A stretch of DNA of 64,000 bases from an uncultured Pseudomonadota bacterium (lineage in GTDB: Bacteria; Pseudomonadota; Gammaproteobacteria; Burkholderiales; Thiobacillaceae), in NCBI GenBank assembly GCA_903835655.1, contig CAILNT010000103.1:28716-92715 (forward strand), in the 5' to 3' direction. A program made the translations under genes and the position numbers. The notes beneath the pieces were generated by a model that was not told the origin of the DNA, did not search any database, and saw only the letters and a list, made by a program, of their open reading frames with translations. Shown here one piece after another: positions 50,919-60,122 of this stretch. Numbering within the stretch: position 1 is the first letter of the stretch; the number at the start of each line of letters is the position of its first letter.

Positions 50919-51441
50919 GTTTTCCTCCTACTAAATAACCGTAATTGGCCACGATTAGCCTAGGCGCCGGCTCCCAGGCTGCGCGCAGGGGTGGGTTGCC
51001 AGCTTGGGCGGCTCCACCAGACGGCCGGTCTGGCGTTGTTCGAGGAGGTCGTAGCCCTGCCAACCAGAGGCTCTTGAGGCCGGCGACGCGTTCGGGGGTG
51101 ACCTTGGTGATCGGTTCGAGGTGCCGCTTACCCGGCTTGACCTCCAGATAGGCATCCAGGCCGTCCATGGCCCGCCGCTGCTGGGCACATTGATCACGCA
51201 AGTCAGCAAGCTGCTTGTCCACCTGAAGCGCCAGGAGACGGGCCTGGCTCACCGCCTGGCGGTAGTCCTTGCCGAGGGATTTCTTGATTTCGCGTTTGCC
51301 GATGGCGGCGCGCAGCGATTCCGGCACGACGACACGAAAAATGTAGCCATGCGGCGTGCGATAACAGTTGCTGGGAAGTGCGGGCATTTCGGGCTTCGAA
51401 ACGGGCCCGCTGCGCGATTTTGTACCAGGTTTTTGTACCAA
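50902..51441 (-). pseudogene. Truncated phage-type integrase, N-terminal part
   Basis: Reads MPALPSNCYRTPHGYIFRVV, VPESLRAAIGKREIKKSLGK and SQARLLALQVDKQLADL, the N-terminal recognition region common in phage integrases. After about 100 residues the sequence degenerates, and no catalytic domain follows. Confidence 0.65.
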
Positions 51442-51730
51442 CCAAGACTCCTAAACCCTTGCAGTCTATAGGATTCATCGTCTTAGTACAAAATGGCGGG
51501 ATGGCATCCGCCATATAGGCATTTCAGCCCGTCTCACACAATCGCACAAACCCAGTAGCTACGCGGCTTCCCGTCGATTGCTTGAATCATCGCGTGTCAT
51601 GGAATAGCATCCAAGCACTACCTTTGAAGGGTGGAAGGTGGTATGGATTTTCTGGGGGGTGTGATGCGGAAGGCAAAGGAATTGTCGCCCCTGGAAGTTT
51701 CCAGACTGGAGACGCCAGGGATGCACTTCG
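51442..51730. other. Non-coding junction between two integrase fragments
   Basis: No gene, tRNA or obvious attachment repeat is seen here. It may mark a recombination junction of the island. Confidence 0.35.
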
Positions 51731-52636
51731 TTGGTGGCTGCTCATGGCGATGGCTGGAAGAACCCAAAGCATCGCCAGCAGTGGCAGAACACACTGACCA
51801 CCTACGCCGGCCCGGTCATCGGCGGCATCAACGTGGCCCTGGTCGACACCGGCCTGGTGCTCAAGGTGCTCGAACCGATCTGGAAAACGAAGAACGAGAC
51901 GGCATCCAGGCTGCGCGGCCGAATTGAATCCGTGCTGGCCTGGGCAACGACCCGTGGATATCGTGACGGGCTGAATCCTGCAAGATGGAAAGGCCACCTC
52001 GACAAGCTGCTGGTGAAGCCATCCGCCATCCAGACCGTAGCGCATCACGCGGCCTTACCCTTCCGGGAAATCGGCGGCTTCATGCGCGACCTGGCGAAGA
52101 TGGAAGGCTTCGGTGCTCGCGCTCTGGAATTCGCTATCCTGACCGCTGCGCGCTCAGGCGAGGTACGCGGCGCCACCTGGGAGGAATTCGACTTGGATGC
52201 TCGCGTCTGGACCATTCCTGCCGAACGCATGAAGGCCGGCAAAGAACACCGTGTTCCACTCTCGGATGCCGCCATGGCCCTGCTGGCCGACATGCCGCTT
52301 GTAGGCGAATTCGTGTTCCCTGGCGCCCGGAATGGCCGGCCGCTGTCAGACATGAGCCTGACCGCTGTACTCCGGCGCATGGAGCGCGGCGACCTGACCG
52401 CCCACGGCTTCCGCTACACGTTCCGCGATTGGGCCGGCGATGTCTCCAACCATCCGCGCGAGGTCATCGAACACGCCCTCGCCCACCAGCTCAAGGACAA
52501 GGCCGAAGCCGCCTATGCACACGGCACACTGTTCGATAAGCGCCGTCGGTTGATGGGCGACTGGGCTACATATTGCGAGCCGATCCAGGGCGATTGCGAC
52601 AATGTTGTGCCGATCAGGAAAAGCATTACCGCCTGA
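51731..52636 (+). pseudogene. P4-type tyrosine integrase lacking its N-terminus
   Basis: The frame keeps the core-binding region (QWQNTLTTYAGPVIGGINV, TKNETASRLRGRIESVLAWA) and the catalytic domain: first Arg in LTAARSGEVRG, HGFRYTFRDWAGD (HxxR), HALAH and the nucleophile Tyr in AEAAYAHGTLFDKRR. About 90-100 residues of the usual N-terminal arm-binding domain are absent and no proper start is present, so it is probably inactive although its catalytic residues remain. Confidence 0.75.
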
Positions 52637-53432
52637 ACGTTCCCGACGAAGGTTATCCCGAAGTATGGGATAAATATTCAGAACTTGCATGAGCGCGGGA
52701 TGTGACACCCCTTGCCGCCCTACACTGCACCAAGCCACCTCCATTGTCCTGGCAACCTCTCTTTACATCAATCAATATCCTCACTCGATGCGATCATGCC
52801 GTTTCCAGATAAACTCGCCAGACGCACACTCTGGCGTGTTCAACTGAGAATTCAAGATTGAACGGCTTCACTGCTGCCAGAATCCGCAACTTCGACCTTA
52901 ATAACAACCGTAACCATTTGATATTACTGGTATAATTTTTTTTCAAACTTCACCAAATTGGCACCATGGATCAAAGTGTTTCTCCCCCCTACCGTACTCC
53001 GCTACCCATGTTTCAGCTTAAGCGAGACACAGAACGGTCGTTCTTTTTATGGTGAACACGAGAATCGTCCTACGGTTATCGCTGTGTATTACACGGAAGT
53101 TTCGGAAATAGTTCAAGCGCCCGTGTGCCGATGCGAACCGCGAACGCCAGCCATTACAAATACGATGAAGTGTCCAGGTTTTATTCGTGGCTGAGAGGCG
53201 CCTGACATTTTCCTCATTTTCGGCGTTCTCTTCTTTTCCAGGCAGCAGGTAGTTCCGCTTGGTGGCACAGCGATTGATCTTCAAACATGGCTGCAGCACA
53301 TAATATTGCGCCAAGTCCAAGATGTGGCTCACGAAGTGCTCACACTTACGCTTGCCGAAACGATATAGAACACATTGGCGATTTCGGTCGACGAGTGATC
53401 CGGAATATTCAAGGAAATAGGAGCATCAATAC
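52637..53432. other. AT-rich intergenic region, no gene recognised
   Basis: About 800 bases of lower GC. Several short frames exist on both strands but none resembles a known protein or has a good ribosome site. The promoter of the HprK-like gene should lie near its 3' end. Confidence 0.45.
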
Positions 53433-54269
53433 ATGTTATATCGTTTCGATTGGCGCGACTGCCGGTTGATTCTAGGCGTCGTAGGTACAGAGCCGAGTGT
53501 TATGGCCCAACGGGTGTCCACTCTATTGGCGTTACCAGTGGTGGATTTTACCAAGGATGGAGAGGTAGACCTTACGGTGCGGGAACTGACGGATGGTGCC
53601 TGGCTGCTGGAGGCCGGGCATATCCATCAGCTTTATACAAACCAAGATGATCTGCTGGTCAACCTACTTGCCCAAATGGGCCAATGCTTCATTCAACGTA
53701 CCGGCTTGCTGTTGTTGCATGCGGCGGCCTGCTCCCATGATGGCAAGGCAGTAATGTTCGCCGGTCCGTCGCGGGTTGGTAAAACCAGCCTCGCCCTGAC
53801 CGCTTGGTTGGCCGGTCATGAATTTCTCGGGGACGACTGTCTGGCGGTGGATCCGCATACGCTGTTGGCAATGACATTTCCCAAGGCATTGAAGCTTAGG
53901 GTAACGGAACGGGCTATCCCGGTGCACTTGGCTCCGATACTGCCGACAGAGCAACATCTGGTTGGCCGGTTGTGTGGAGAATATCGCCTTTTGATCGGGC
54001 GAGGCATGCCGCGCATGGTAGCGCACGAACGGGTACATACCCTCGGCAAGCTCTACTTGGTAGAGCGTGCTTCATCGGGACCGAGCCGGGTGGAACCGCT
54101 GACACGGGACGATGCTCTGCGTGGCTTGCTTGCGCAGGTACTGACGACCCGTCCAAGCGCACCCATAGAAGGAGTGAATCTACTGAGAAACTTGAGGTCG
54201 GAAGGTGCCGTGTTTCGCCTACTGTTGGGGGAAAATGACTTGGAGCGGGCGGTGGAACTTACTATGTAG
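53433..54269 (+). CDS. HprK-related kinase (HPr-rel-A type)
   Basis: A 278-residue kinase with a Walker A motif GPSRVGKT (111-118) preceded by TGLLLLHAAACSHDGKAVMFA and followed by HEFLGDDCLAVD, the layout of HPr kinase/phosphorylase C-terminal domains. It lacks the N-terminal HprK domain of classic enzymes. HprK-related kinase A proteins occur with PqqD-family proteins in a poorly understood peptide system. AGGAG lies nine bases before the ATG. Its 3' end overlaps by 8 bases the end of the convergent glycosyltransferase-PqqD gene. The substrate is unknown. Confidence 0.8.
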   Translation: MLYRFDWRDCRLILGVVGTEPSVMAQRVSTLLALPVVDFTKDGEVDLTVRELTDGAWLLEAGHIHQLYTNQDDLLVNLLAQMGQCFIQRTGLLLLHAAACSHDGKAVMFAGPSRVGKTSLALTAWLAGHEFLGDDCLAVDPHTLLAMTFPKALKLRVTERAIPVHLAPILPTEQHLVGRLCGEYRLLIGRGMPRMVAHERVHTLGKLYLVERASSGPSRVEPLTRDDALRGLLAQVLTTRPSAPIEGVNLLRNLRSEGAVFRLLLGENDLERAVELTM

Positions 54270-55554
54270 TCGTTCCTGCATCCGCAGCTTGGATTAGGCC
54301 GTTTCCCGCAAGAACGAGCAGGGTTTCACGAATGTTCGCCTGCAGGGTCAGCGGATTCGCGTCGGCGCGTGCCTCCAGCACCAACCCCAAAAGGTCTATC
54401 AAGGACACAGGCCATTGTAAGGCGTCCCATATTACCGCTGCGGCTTGATTCAGCATCACCACCTTGAGTGTCGTTTGATGCATCAGGATGAGGTCGTCAT
54501 CCAGAATTTCGCTTAAAACATCGCGCGTACGCAGATAATACTGGTTCGGGTTAAATTCTAGGCAGGGCGTAGTTTCCATGGCGGTCCTTTCTTGTATCCA
54601 TTCCTCGGCCAAGGCTTGCAAATACCGTATCAGGGCATCCCGGTCGCAGGCCAGCAGTTTTGCCGGAAAACCGTACTGGTTGTCGAAGAAATTGAAATTC
54701 AGCATCTCCAACAGGAATTCAAGCCGGCCCGCTTCCAAAATGTACGAATTACGCCAACCGTCTGCAAGCAGCGCCAGTTGCAACGGAACAATCAGCGGAT
54801 TAGCTCGGAGCAGAGTTTTGGCGAAACAGGTATAACCGGCGCTACAAAGCATAAAGGCTGCCTCATGGCGGCGATCATAGTACAACCCGTTGGGCTGCGC
54901 CTGAGCATGGCGGTAGACGCGTAGCCAATGCATGAAGTTGAAGCGCCCTTCACGTGTTTCATGACGAGCGATTGCCAGGAGTTCTCCCAGGTCCAGTGTC
55001 TCTATACAGAGACCGGGACGGACACAAGCCAGGTTGCGTTCGACCTTGCCCACAGCAACCACTGGATCTTCGTATCCGTCATGGACGATCAATGCACCCG
55101 GCAGCAATCGTGCGGAATAGGGAATTGAACCGCCTCGACAGAGTTGCTCATGCACGTTGCCTCGCCAACGGATGGCCGGATCACGGCGGTGCAGGCGCAG
55201 TTGTAGGCTGGGCGTAGAGCCACGATCTGCCTGCCAGCGTATGGCGTAAAAATCATCGTTAAGTTGGCCACCGTCTACTTCTGGAAACGACCACAGTCGT
55301 TCGTCGCTGTCAAGCCACAGGACATATTCGCAATCCAAGCGCGGAAGGAGTTGGTTACGCGCCCAAGAGAAGTCGGTGTCCCACTCAATGACGTGTTGAT
55401 GAACGTCCTCCAAGCCCGTGAGATCTGGGCGAATTGCACTGACCGCGACATGTACGGAAAGGCCATGACTCTGCGCGGAAACAATAGTATCGAGGATACT
55501 GGAGCGTTCATCCGCACCGAGGATGCAGACAACGACACCGGCGGTGTTTGACAT
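54262..55554 (-). CDS. Glycosyltransferase fused to a PqqD-like domain
   Basis: A 430-residue protein. The N-terminal part (about 1-220) is a family 2-like glycosyltransferase with VVVCILGADERSSILDTIVS, a D-x-D in YVLWLDSDERL (82-84) and IRWRGNVHEQL. A middle helical region follows. The last 85 residues are PqqD-like: ILDDDLILMHQTTLKVVMLN, QAAAVIWDALQWPVSLIDLL. PqqD domains bind precursor peptides for modifying enzymes (RiPP recognition elements), so a peptide-directed glycosyltransferase is suggested. The start is the ATG at 55554; a GTG at 55575 is possible. The peptide gene lies just upstream on the same strand. Confidence 0.78.
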   Translation of the reverse strand: MSNTAGVVVCILGADERSSILDTIVSAQSHGLSVHVAVSAIRPDLTGLEDVHQHVIEWDTDFSWARNQLLPRLDCEYVLWLDSDERLWSFPEVDGGQLNDDFYAIRWQADRGSTPSLQLRLHRRDPAIRWRGNVHEQLCRGGSIPYSARLLPGALIVHDGYEDPVVAVGKVERNLACVRPGLCIETLDLGELLAIARHETREGRFNFMHWLRVYRHAQAQPNGLYYDRRHEAAFMLCSAGYTCFAKTLLRANPLIVPLQLALLADGWRNSYILEAGRLEFLLEMLNFNFFDNQYGFPAKLLACDRDALIRYLQALAEEWIQERTAMETTPCLEFNPNQYYLRTRDVLSEILDDDLILMHQTTLKVVMLNQAAAVIWDALQWPVSLIDLLGLVLEARADANPLTLQANIRETLLVLAGNGLIQAADAGTTT

Positions 55555-55625
55555 AGAACAGTTGGGTATTCCCACTCTAATACAAAGTGGGGGGGAAACG
55601 AGACATAACCCCGCTGGTTGGAGAC

Positions 55626-55802
55626 TCAGGAAGCGTGGGCAATGTTACGCGTGGCATCGTGCAGAACGGTAACGACAGGCACGATAACGGCCGCAGAACT
55701 AAGCCGCTTGAGAAGAGCGCGGCGCTCACTGTCAGGCAAGGCGAGCGAGGACTGAGCGGTGGCTGAAGTTTCGGTGATGTTTGTGCGATCGTCCTGTTTC
55801 AT
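55626..55802 (-). CDS. 58-residue peptide, candidate substrate of the HprK/PqqD locus
   Basis: Minus-strand ATG at 55802 has a strong GAGAGGAG site about six bases upstream. The product starts MKQDDRTNITETSATAQSSL, a polar Ser/Thr-rich leader. It continues LPDSERRALLKRLSSAAVIV with a double Arg and a hydrophobic stretch, and ends VTVLHDATRNIAHAS. It lies 71 bases upstream of the glycosyltransferase-PqqD gene on the same strand. The leader-plus-core layout and position suit a modified precursor or a small exported protein. I recognise no family with certainty. Confidence 0.65.
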   Translation of the reverse strand: MKQDDRTNITETSATAQSSLALPDSERRALLKRLSSAAVIVPVVTVLHDATRNIAHAS

Positions 55803-56167
55803 CTGGAGCTCCTCTCGCTTGGGTGATTAAGCTGCGGATGCTAACACGTAGCACTTCCCTGGGCGGCCTCGAAGGTAAACCGGGCGAGCGAGCCGCGCGC
55901 CAGGTCAAGAAACAGACGGCCGAGCTTCGTGCCGCGCCCAAACCCGCCAGCGCGCAGAGCAATCAGGTGGAGTTGGAACTGGTGACCGATCATGGATGGC
56001 CGGGAAGCCACGTGGGCCATCCGCACCCTGCCAGGGCGCTCGGCCACGCCCATTCCCGAAGCAATGTACACGATCCTGCTGAAGCAGCCGCCACCCATGA
56101 ACTGCGCCGAGGTATTCGGCCCGGATGCGCTACGCGACTTGCACTGTAAGCTGCGCGGTATTGCGCC
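55803..56167. other. Intergenic region, no gene recognised
   Basis: GC-rich stretch between the peptide gene and the Crp/Fnr gene. Open frames are short or shadow the Crp gene. It must contain the promoter of the peptide gene near 55810-55860. Confidence 0.4.
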
Positions 56168-56869
56168 CTACATCGAGGTGTCGCAAAGGAGCTGACGCGA
56201 CTGCTCCGGGTCGCGGATGTAGAGAATCTGTCCGTGGATTTCGATGTGCCCCTGGTCGGACAGCTTATGCAGGAGGCGGGAGAGTGTCTCCGGCTTGACA
56301 CCGATGCGAGAGGCGATGATCTGCTTGGGCGCTTCCAGTTCGACTTTCTGGCGGCCCGCTTCATCCGGATCGGCGTGATCGAGCAGGTACTGCAACAGGC
56401 GATCGGCGCCCTTCATGAGCGTGAGTCGGTCGATTTCGTTGACCAGCATATGCAGGCGCGCGCTCATGCCCGCCATCAGGCGGAAGCAGCGATTCACGTC
56501 CTGCGCCATCCAGGACTTGAATTCGCGGCCGTTGATCGCTACCAGTCGCACGGCGGTCTGTGCCACCGCGTTGATCGGATAGTGTCCGCCCATGAACAGC
56601 GCCGCCTCGGCGAACAGACGGCTGGCGCCGACCAGTTCGATCACCTTCTCGTCACCCTGGGGCGAGGCTCGGAACAATTTGACGATGCCCTCCGCCACCC
56701 AGTAGATGGCATCCACCGGATCGCCCTGGCGAAACAGCGGCTGGCCCGGGGCGAGTTGCAGGACGGATGCATGGCGGATGGCTTCCAGATACTCATCGTC
56801 CTGCAATCCGGAGAACAGATAGGCGCGGCGCAGGGTTTCGGCGTCGGCATTGCCCAGGGAGAGAGGCAT
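56168..56869 (-). CDS. Crp/Fnr family transcriptional regulator
   Basis: A 233-residue regulator with a cyclic-nucleotide-binding-like domain (about 15-130, LAPGQPLFRQGDPVDAIYWVAEG), a long dimer helix and a winged helix-turn-helix (about 175-225, ASRIGVKPETLSRLLHKLSDQG). The recognition helix has the E-x-x-S-R pattern of FNR-type proteins, predicting TTGAT-like half sites. The cysteines of an Fe-S FNR are lacking, so a Dnr-like or other ligand is possible. It is last in the minus-strand core operon, 5 bases after the HAD gene. Confidence 0.9.
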   Translation of the reverse strand: MPLSLGNADAETLRRAYLFSGLQDDEYLEAIRHASVLQLAPGQPLFRQGDPVDAIYWVAEGIVKLFRASPQGDEKVIELVGASRLFAEAALFMGGHYPINAVAQTAVRLVAINGREFKSWMAQDVNRCFRLMAGMSARLHMLVNEIDRLTLMKGADRLLQYLLDHADPDEAGRQKVELEAPKQIIASRIGVKPETLSRLLHKLSDQGHIEIHGQILYIRDPEQSRQLLCDTSM

Positions 56870-56874
56870 GGGTA

Positions 56875-57540
56875 TCAGCTCGCGGGTGTGATGGGCAGGA
56901 GATCGCCGAAGCGGCGGATCGCGGAAAAATCGGCCACGTCCTTGTCCGGCAGATGGGTGTCAGGCCGCAGCACCGCCAACAGGTGTTTGATTCCGTAGTC
57001 TCGAGCGGAGCGCAGTACCGGCAGACTGTCGTCCACCAGCAGGGTCCGCGCCGGATCGAAGGGCTCCTCCCGGCGCAATGCCGCCCAGAACGCCGGGTCT
57101 TCCTTGGCCAGACCATAGGAATGTGCGCTGTGCATGGCATCGAAATGCACACCCAGGGCGGTGCGACCCATTTTCAGGCCGAGGCTTTTGTGATGCGCGT
57201 TGGTGACCAGCACCACCCGTTTTCCCGCGGTACGGGCCTGGGGGAGGAACTCAACCACATCGGGATGCACCGCGATGAGATGCGCCAACTCCTCCTTGAG
57301 CCGGACGATATCGAGCCCGAGCCGCTCACTCCAGTAGTCCACGCAATACCAGGACAGGCTTCCCGCCACGGCGTCATAGCGGCGTATGCATTCGGCATGC
57401 GCCTCTTCGTAGGGCAAACCATGTTTCTCGGCAAACTTCTCCGGCACGTAAACCTGCCAGAAGTGGTTGTCGTAATGAAGATCGAGCAGCGTGCCATCCA
57501 TGTCGAGGAGGATGGTGTCGATTTCGGGCCAGGGCAGCAT
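56875..57540 (-). CDS. yrfG: HAD-family GMP/IMP nucleotidase (YrfG-like)
   Basis: A 221-residue HAD phosphatase with motif I LLDMDGTLLDLHYDNHFW, motif II VLVTNAHHKSLGLK and motif IV LLVDDSLPVLRSARDYG. The overall pattern matches YrfG, which removes phosphate from GMP and IMP. The ATG at 57540 is chosen because the longer upstream frame runs through a repeat and into trpS. A dispersed repeat separates it from trpS. Confidence 0.87.
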   Translation of the reverse strand: MLPWPEIDTILLDMDGTLLDLHYDNHFWQVYVPEKFAEKHGLPYEEAHAECIRRYDAVAGSLSWYCVDYWSERLGLDIVRLKEELAHLIAVHPDVVEFLPQARTAGKRVVLVTNAHHKSLGLKMGRTALGVHFDAMHSAHSYGLAKEDPAFWAALRREEPFDPARTLLVDDSLPVLRSARDYGIKHLLAVLRPDTHLPDKDVADFSAIRRFGDLLPITPAS

Positions 57541-57577
57541 GTCTATGCGGGTAGTTTCGGATTCGATCCGGCGGGTC

Positions 57578-57616
57578 TGGAAAGTTGCAGGCAGGATGCC
57601 TGCGCTACAGGATGCA
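57578..57616. repeat. Dispersed GCAGGATGC repeat
   Basis: TTGCAGGCAGGATGCCTGCG followed by CTACAGGATGCAG lies in the trpS-yrfG gap. It has the form of a common intergenic repeat with GCAGGCATCC/GGATGCCTGC symmetry. Confidence 0.55.
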
Positions 57617-57623
57617 GGTCGGT

Positions 57624-58826
57624 TCAGGAATAGTTCAGCCCCATGGCCTCGCGCACGTCGCGCATGGTCTCGCGCGCCAGGTCGCGGGCTTTCTCGCAGC
57701 CATCGGCGATGATGTTCTTCACCACGTCCGGCTCTTCCGTGTAGGCGCGGGCGCGCTCCTGTATCGGGGCGAGTTCCTTCAGCATGGCGTCGATCACCGG
57801 CTGCTTGCATTCCAGGCAGCCGATGCCCGCGCTGGTGCAGCCCTGGCGCACCCAGGCGCGCAGATCGTCGCCGGAATAGACCTGATGGAACTGCCAGACC
57901 GGGCATTTTTCCGGATCGCCAGGATCGGTACGGCGGCCGCGCGCGGGGTCGGTGGGCATGGTGCGGATCTTCCTGCCCACCTGTTCCGGGTCTTCGCGCA
58001 GGGAAATGGTGTTGTGGTAGGACTTGGACATCTTCTGCCCATCCAGGCCGGGCATTTTCGAGGCCACGGTGAGCAGGGCATCCGGCTCGGTGAGGATCAT
58101 CTTGCCGCCGCCCTCGAGGAAGCCGTAAAGGCGTTCCTTGTCGCCCAACGACAGGTTCTGGGTCTCGCCCAGGAGCGCACGCGCCGAATCCAGCGCGGCA
58201 TCGTCGCCTTCCTGCTGGTAGCGGATACGCAACTCCTGGTAGAGCTTGGCCTTCTTGCCACCCAGCTTCTTCACCGCTGCCTCGGCCTTTTCCTCGTAGC
58301 CCGGCTCCTTGCCATACATGTGGTTGAAACGGCGCGCCAGCTCGCGCGTGAATTCCACATGGGGAACCTGATCTTCGCCCACCGGCACCTTGTTGGCCCG
58401 GTAGATCAGGATATCGGCACTCATCAGCAAGGGGTAACCCAGGAAACCATAGGTGGAGAGATCCTTCTCGCCGAGTTTCTCCTGCTGATCCTTGTAGGTC
58501 GGCACGCGCTCCAGCCAACCCAGCGGGGTCATCATGGACAGCAGGAGATGCAGTTCGGCGTGCTCGATCACCTGTGACTGGATGAACAAGGTGGCCTTGG
58601 ACGGGTCGACCCCGGCCGCCAGCCAGTCGATCACCATCTGCCAGGTGGCTTCCTCGATGCCGCGCGGATTGTCGTACTGCGTGGTGAGGGCATGCCAGTC
58701 GGCCACGAAGAACAGACATTCGTATTCGTGCTGGAGCTTGATCCAGTTTTTCAGGACGCCATGGAAGTGGCCGAGGTGCAGGCTGCCCGTGGGGCGCATG
58801 CCAGAGAGAACGCGGTCTGCGTACAT
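57624..58826 (-). CDS. trpS: Tryptophanyl-tRNA synthetase
   Basis: A 400-residue class I synthetase that charges tRNA-Trp. It has RPTGSLHLGHFHG (HIGH-type motif, residues 17-20) and GQKMSKSYHNTI (KMSKS). A CLECKQPV cysteine segment near the C-terminus belongs to the longer TrpS type found in many proteobacteria. The ATG at 58826 follows the M50 protease stop by five bases. Confidence 0.97.
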   Translation of the reverse strand: MYADRVLSGMRPTGSLHLGHFHGVLKNWIKLQHEYECLFFVADWHALTTQYDNPRGIEEATWQMVIDWLAAGVDPSKATLFIQSQVIEHAELHLLLSMMTPLGWLERVPTYKDQQEKLGEKDLSTYGFLGYPLLMSADILIYRANKVPVGEDQVPHVEFTRELARRFNHMYGKEPGYEEKAEAAVKKLGGKKAKLYQELRIRYQQEGDDAALDSARALLGETQNLSLGDKERLYGFLEGGGKMILTEPDALLTVASKMPGLDGQKMSKSYHNTISLREDPEQVGRKIRTMPTDPARGRRTDPGDPEKCPVWQFHQVYSGDDLRAWVRQGCTSAGIGCLECKQPVIDAMLKELAPIQERARAYTEEPDVVKNIIADGCEKARDLARETMRDVREAMGLNYS

Positions 58827-58831
58827 AGGAG

Positions 58832-59485
58832 CTAGGGAAGAATGTTGAAAAGCGTCAATGCCAGATGCTCGACGGTTCGATACAGCGGGCCGATGATGCT
58901 GCCCAACAACCCCGTCGCCACCAGGCCCAGCAGGATAAACATGCCGTAGGGCTCGAGCAGGGACAACTGGTAGGCCGCCTTGTTGGGCAGCAGGCTCACG
59001 GCGATACGGCCGCCATCGAGCGGGGGGATGGGCAGGAGATTGAGCGTGGCCAGGACGGCGTTGATGGTGACGCCAGCCATGCCCATGAGTGCCAGGGGTT
59101 GGGCATAGGCATCACCCGCCGGGAGGATCAAGGAGAGCTTGATCATGCCGGCCCAGAATAGCGCCATGAGGAGGTTGGCGGCCGGCCCGGCGGCGGCGAC
59201 CCAGAACATGTCCTGCTTGGGATGATGCAAATTGCCGAAATTGACGGGCACCGGTTTGGCCCAGCCGAACAGGATGCCGCCCAGGGCGATGGTAAGAGCC
59301 GGCACGAGGATCGTGCCCACCAGGTCGATGTGGCGTAGCGGGTTGAGGCTGATCCGGCCCAGCATCTGCGCCGTGCGGTCGCCAAACTTGAACGCCGCGT
59401 AGCCGTGAGCGGCTTCGTGCAAGGTGATGGCAAAAATCACGGGCAGCGCGTAGACGATGATTTTCTGTACGAGGTTGAGTTCCAA
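58832..59485 (-). CDS. M50-family site-2-type membrane protease
   Basis: A 217-residue membrane protein with the zinc motif HEAAH (23-27) in the first helix and LLPIPPLDGGR near the C-terminus, the third ligand region of site-2 proteases. About five or six hydrophobic segments are present. A TTG start at 59485 with AGGAA upstream gives LELNLVQK, the expected family start; no ATG is suitably placed. It is encoded between a Sua5/YciO gene and trpS, a common betaproteobacterial order. The substrate is unknown. Confidence 0.9.
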   Translation of the reverse strand: MELNLVQKIIVYALPVIFAITLHEAAHGYAAFKFGDRTAQMLGRISLNPLRHIDLVGTILVPALTIALGGILFGWAKPVPVNFGNLHHPKQDMFWVAAAGPAANLLMALFWAGMIKLSLILPAGDAYAQPLALMGMAGVTINAVLATLNLLPIPPLDGGRIAVSLLPNKAAYQLSLLEPYGMFILLGLVATGLLGSIIGPLYRTVEHLALTLFNILP

Positions 59486-59493
59486 GAGGGTTC

Positions 59494-60120
59494 CTATTGA
59501 ATGCCCAGGCGGGCGACATCGCCAGCACCCTGGCGGATCAACTCCGGCACGGGCCCGGTGAGGTCGATCACCGTGGTGGGTTTGATGCCGCAGTGACCGC
59601 AAGTGAGGATGACTTCCACCCGGCTGTCCAGGCAGTCGATGAGATCGTCAGGATCATTGAGCGGATATTCATGGCCCGGAAGTTGCAGGGTCATGGACAG
59701 TATCGGTTCGTCGAGTTCTTTCAACAGCGCTGTGATGACCTTGTGATCCGGCACGCGCAATCCGATGGTACTGCGCTTCGGGTGCAGCAAGCGCCGTGGC
59801 ACTTCTCGGGTCGCTTCCAGGATGAAGGTATAGCCGCCCGGTGTCGCGGCCTTGAGGAAGCGATATTGGCTGTTGTCAACACGGGCATAGCGCGCGATTT
59901 CAGACAAGTCACGGCAGACCAGGGTGAAGTGGTGCTTCTCGTCGACGCCGTGGATCTGGCGGATCAAATCCATGCCACTCTTGTTGCCGATCATGCAACC
60001 GATCGCGTAGCAGGAATCGGTCGGGTAGACCATGACCCCACCCTGACGCAGGATTTTCACCGCTTCGGAGAGATAGCGCGGCTGCGGATTATCGGGATGG
60101 ACTTCGAATACGCGGGCCAT
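59494..60120 (-). CDS. Sua5/YciO/YrdC family protein (threonylcarbamoyl-AMP synthase-like)
   Basis: A 208-residue protein of the YrdC fold: GGVMVYPTDSCYAIGCMIGN, HGVDEKHHFTLVCRDL, GGYTFILEATREVPRRL, STIGLRVPDHKV. Members make the threonylcarbamoyl-adenylate used for the t6A tRNA modification; the short YciO-type members are less well characterised, and this one looks closer to YciO. The ATG at 60120 is two bases after the PHP gene stop. Confidence 0.9.
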   Translation of the reverse strand: MARVFEVHPDNPQPRYLSEAVKILRQGGVMVYPTDSCYAIGCMIGNKSGMDLIRQIHGVDEKHHFTLVCRDLSEIARYARVDNSQYRFLKAATPGGYTFILEATREVPRRLLHPKRSTIGLRVPDHKVITALLKELDEPILSMTLQLPGHEYPLNDPDDLIDCLDSRVEVILTCGHCGIKPTTVIDLTGPVPELIRQGAGDVARLGIQ

Positions 60121-60122
60121 GG

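Noticed and set aside
53018..53332. A 104-codon minus-strand frame upstream of the HprK-like gene
   Set aside because: No family resemblance, no ribosome site and composition like random AT-rich sequence.
55841..56149. Frames on both strands between the peptide gene and the Crp/Fnr gene
   Set aside because: They overlap each other or the Crp gene and have no recognisable motif.
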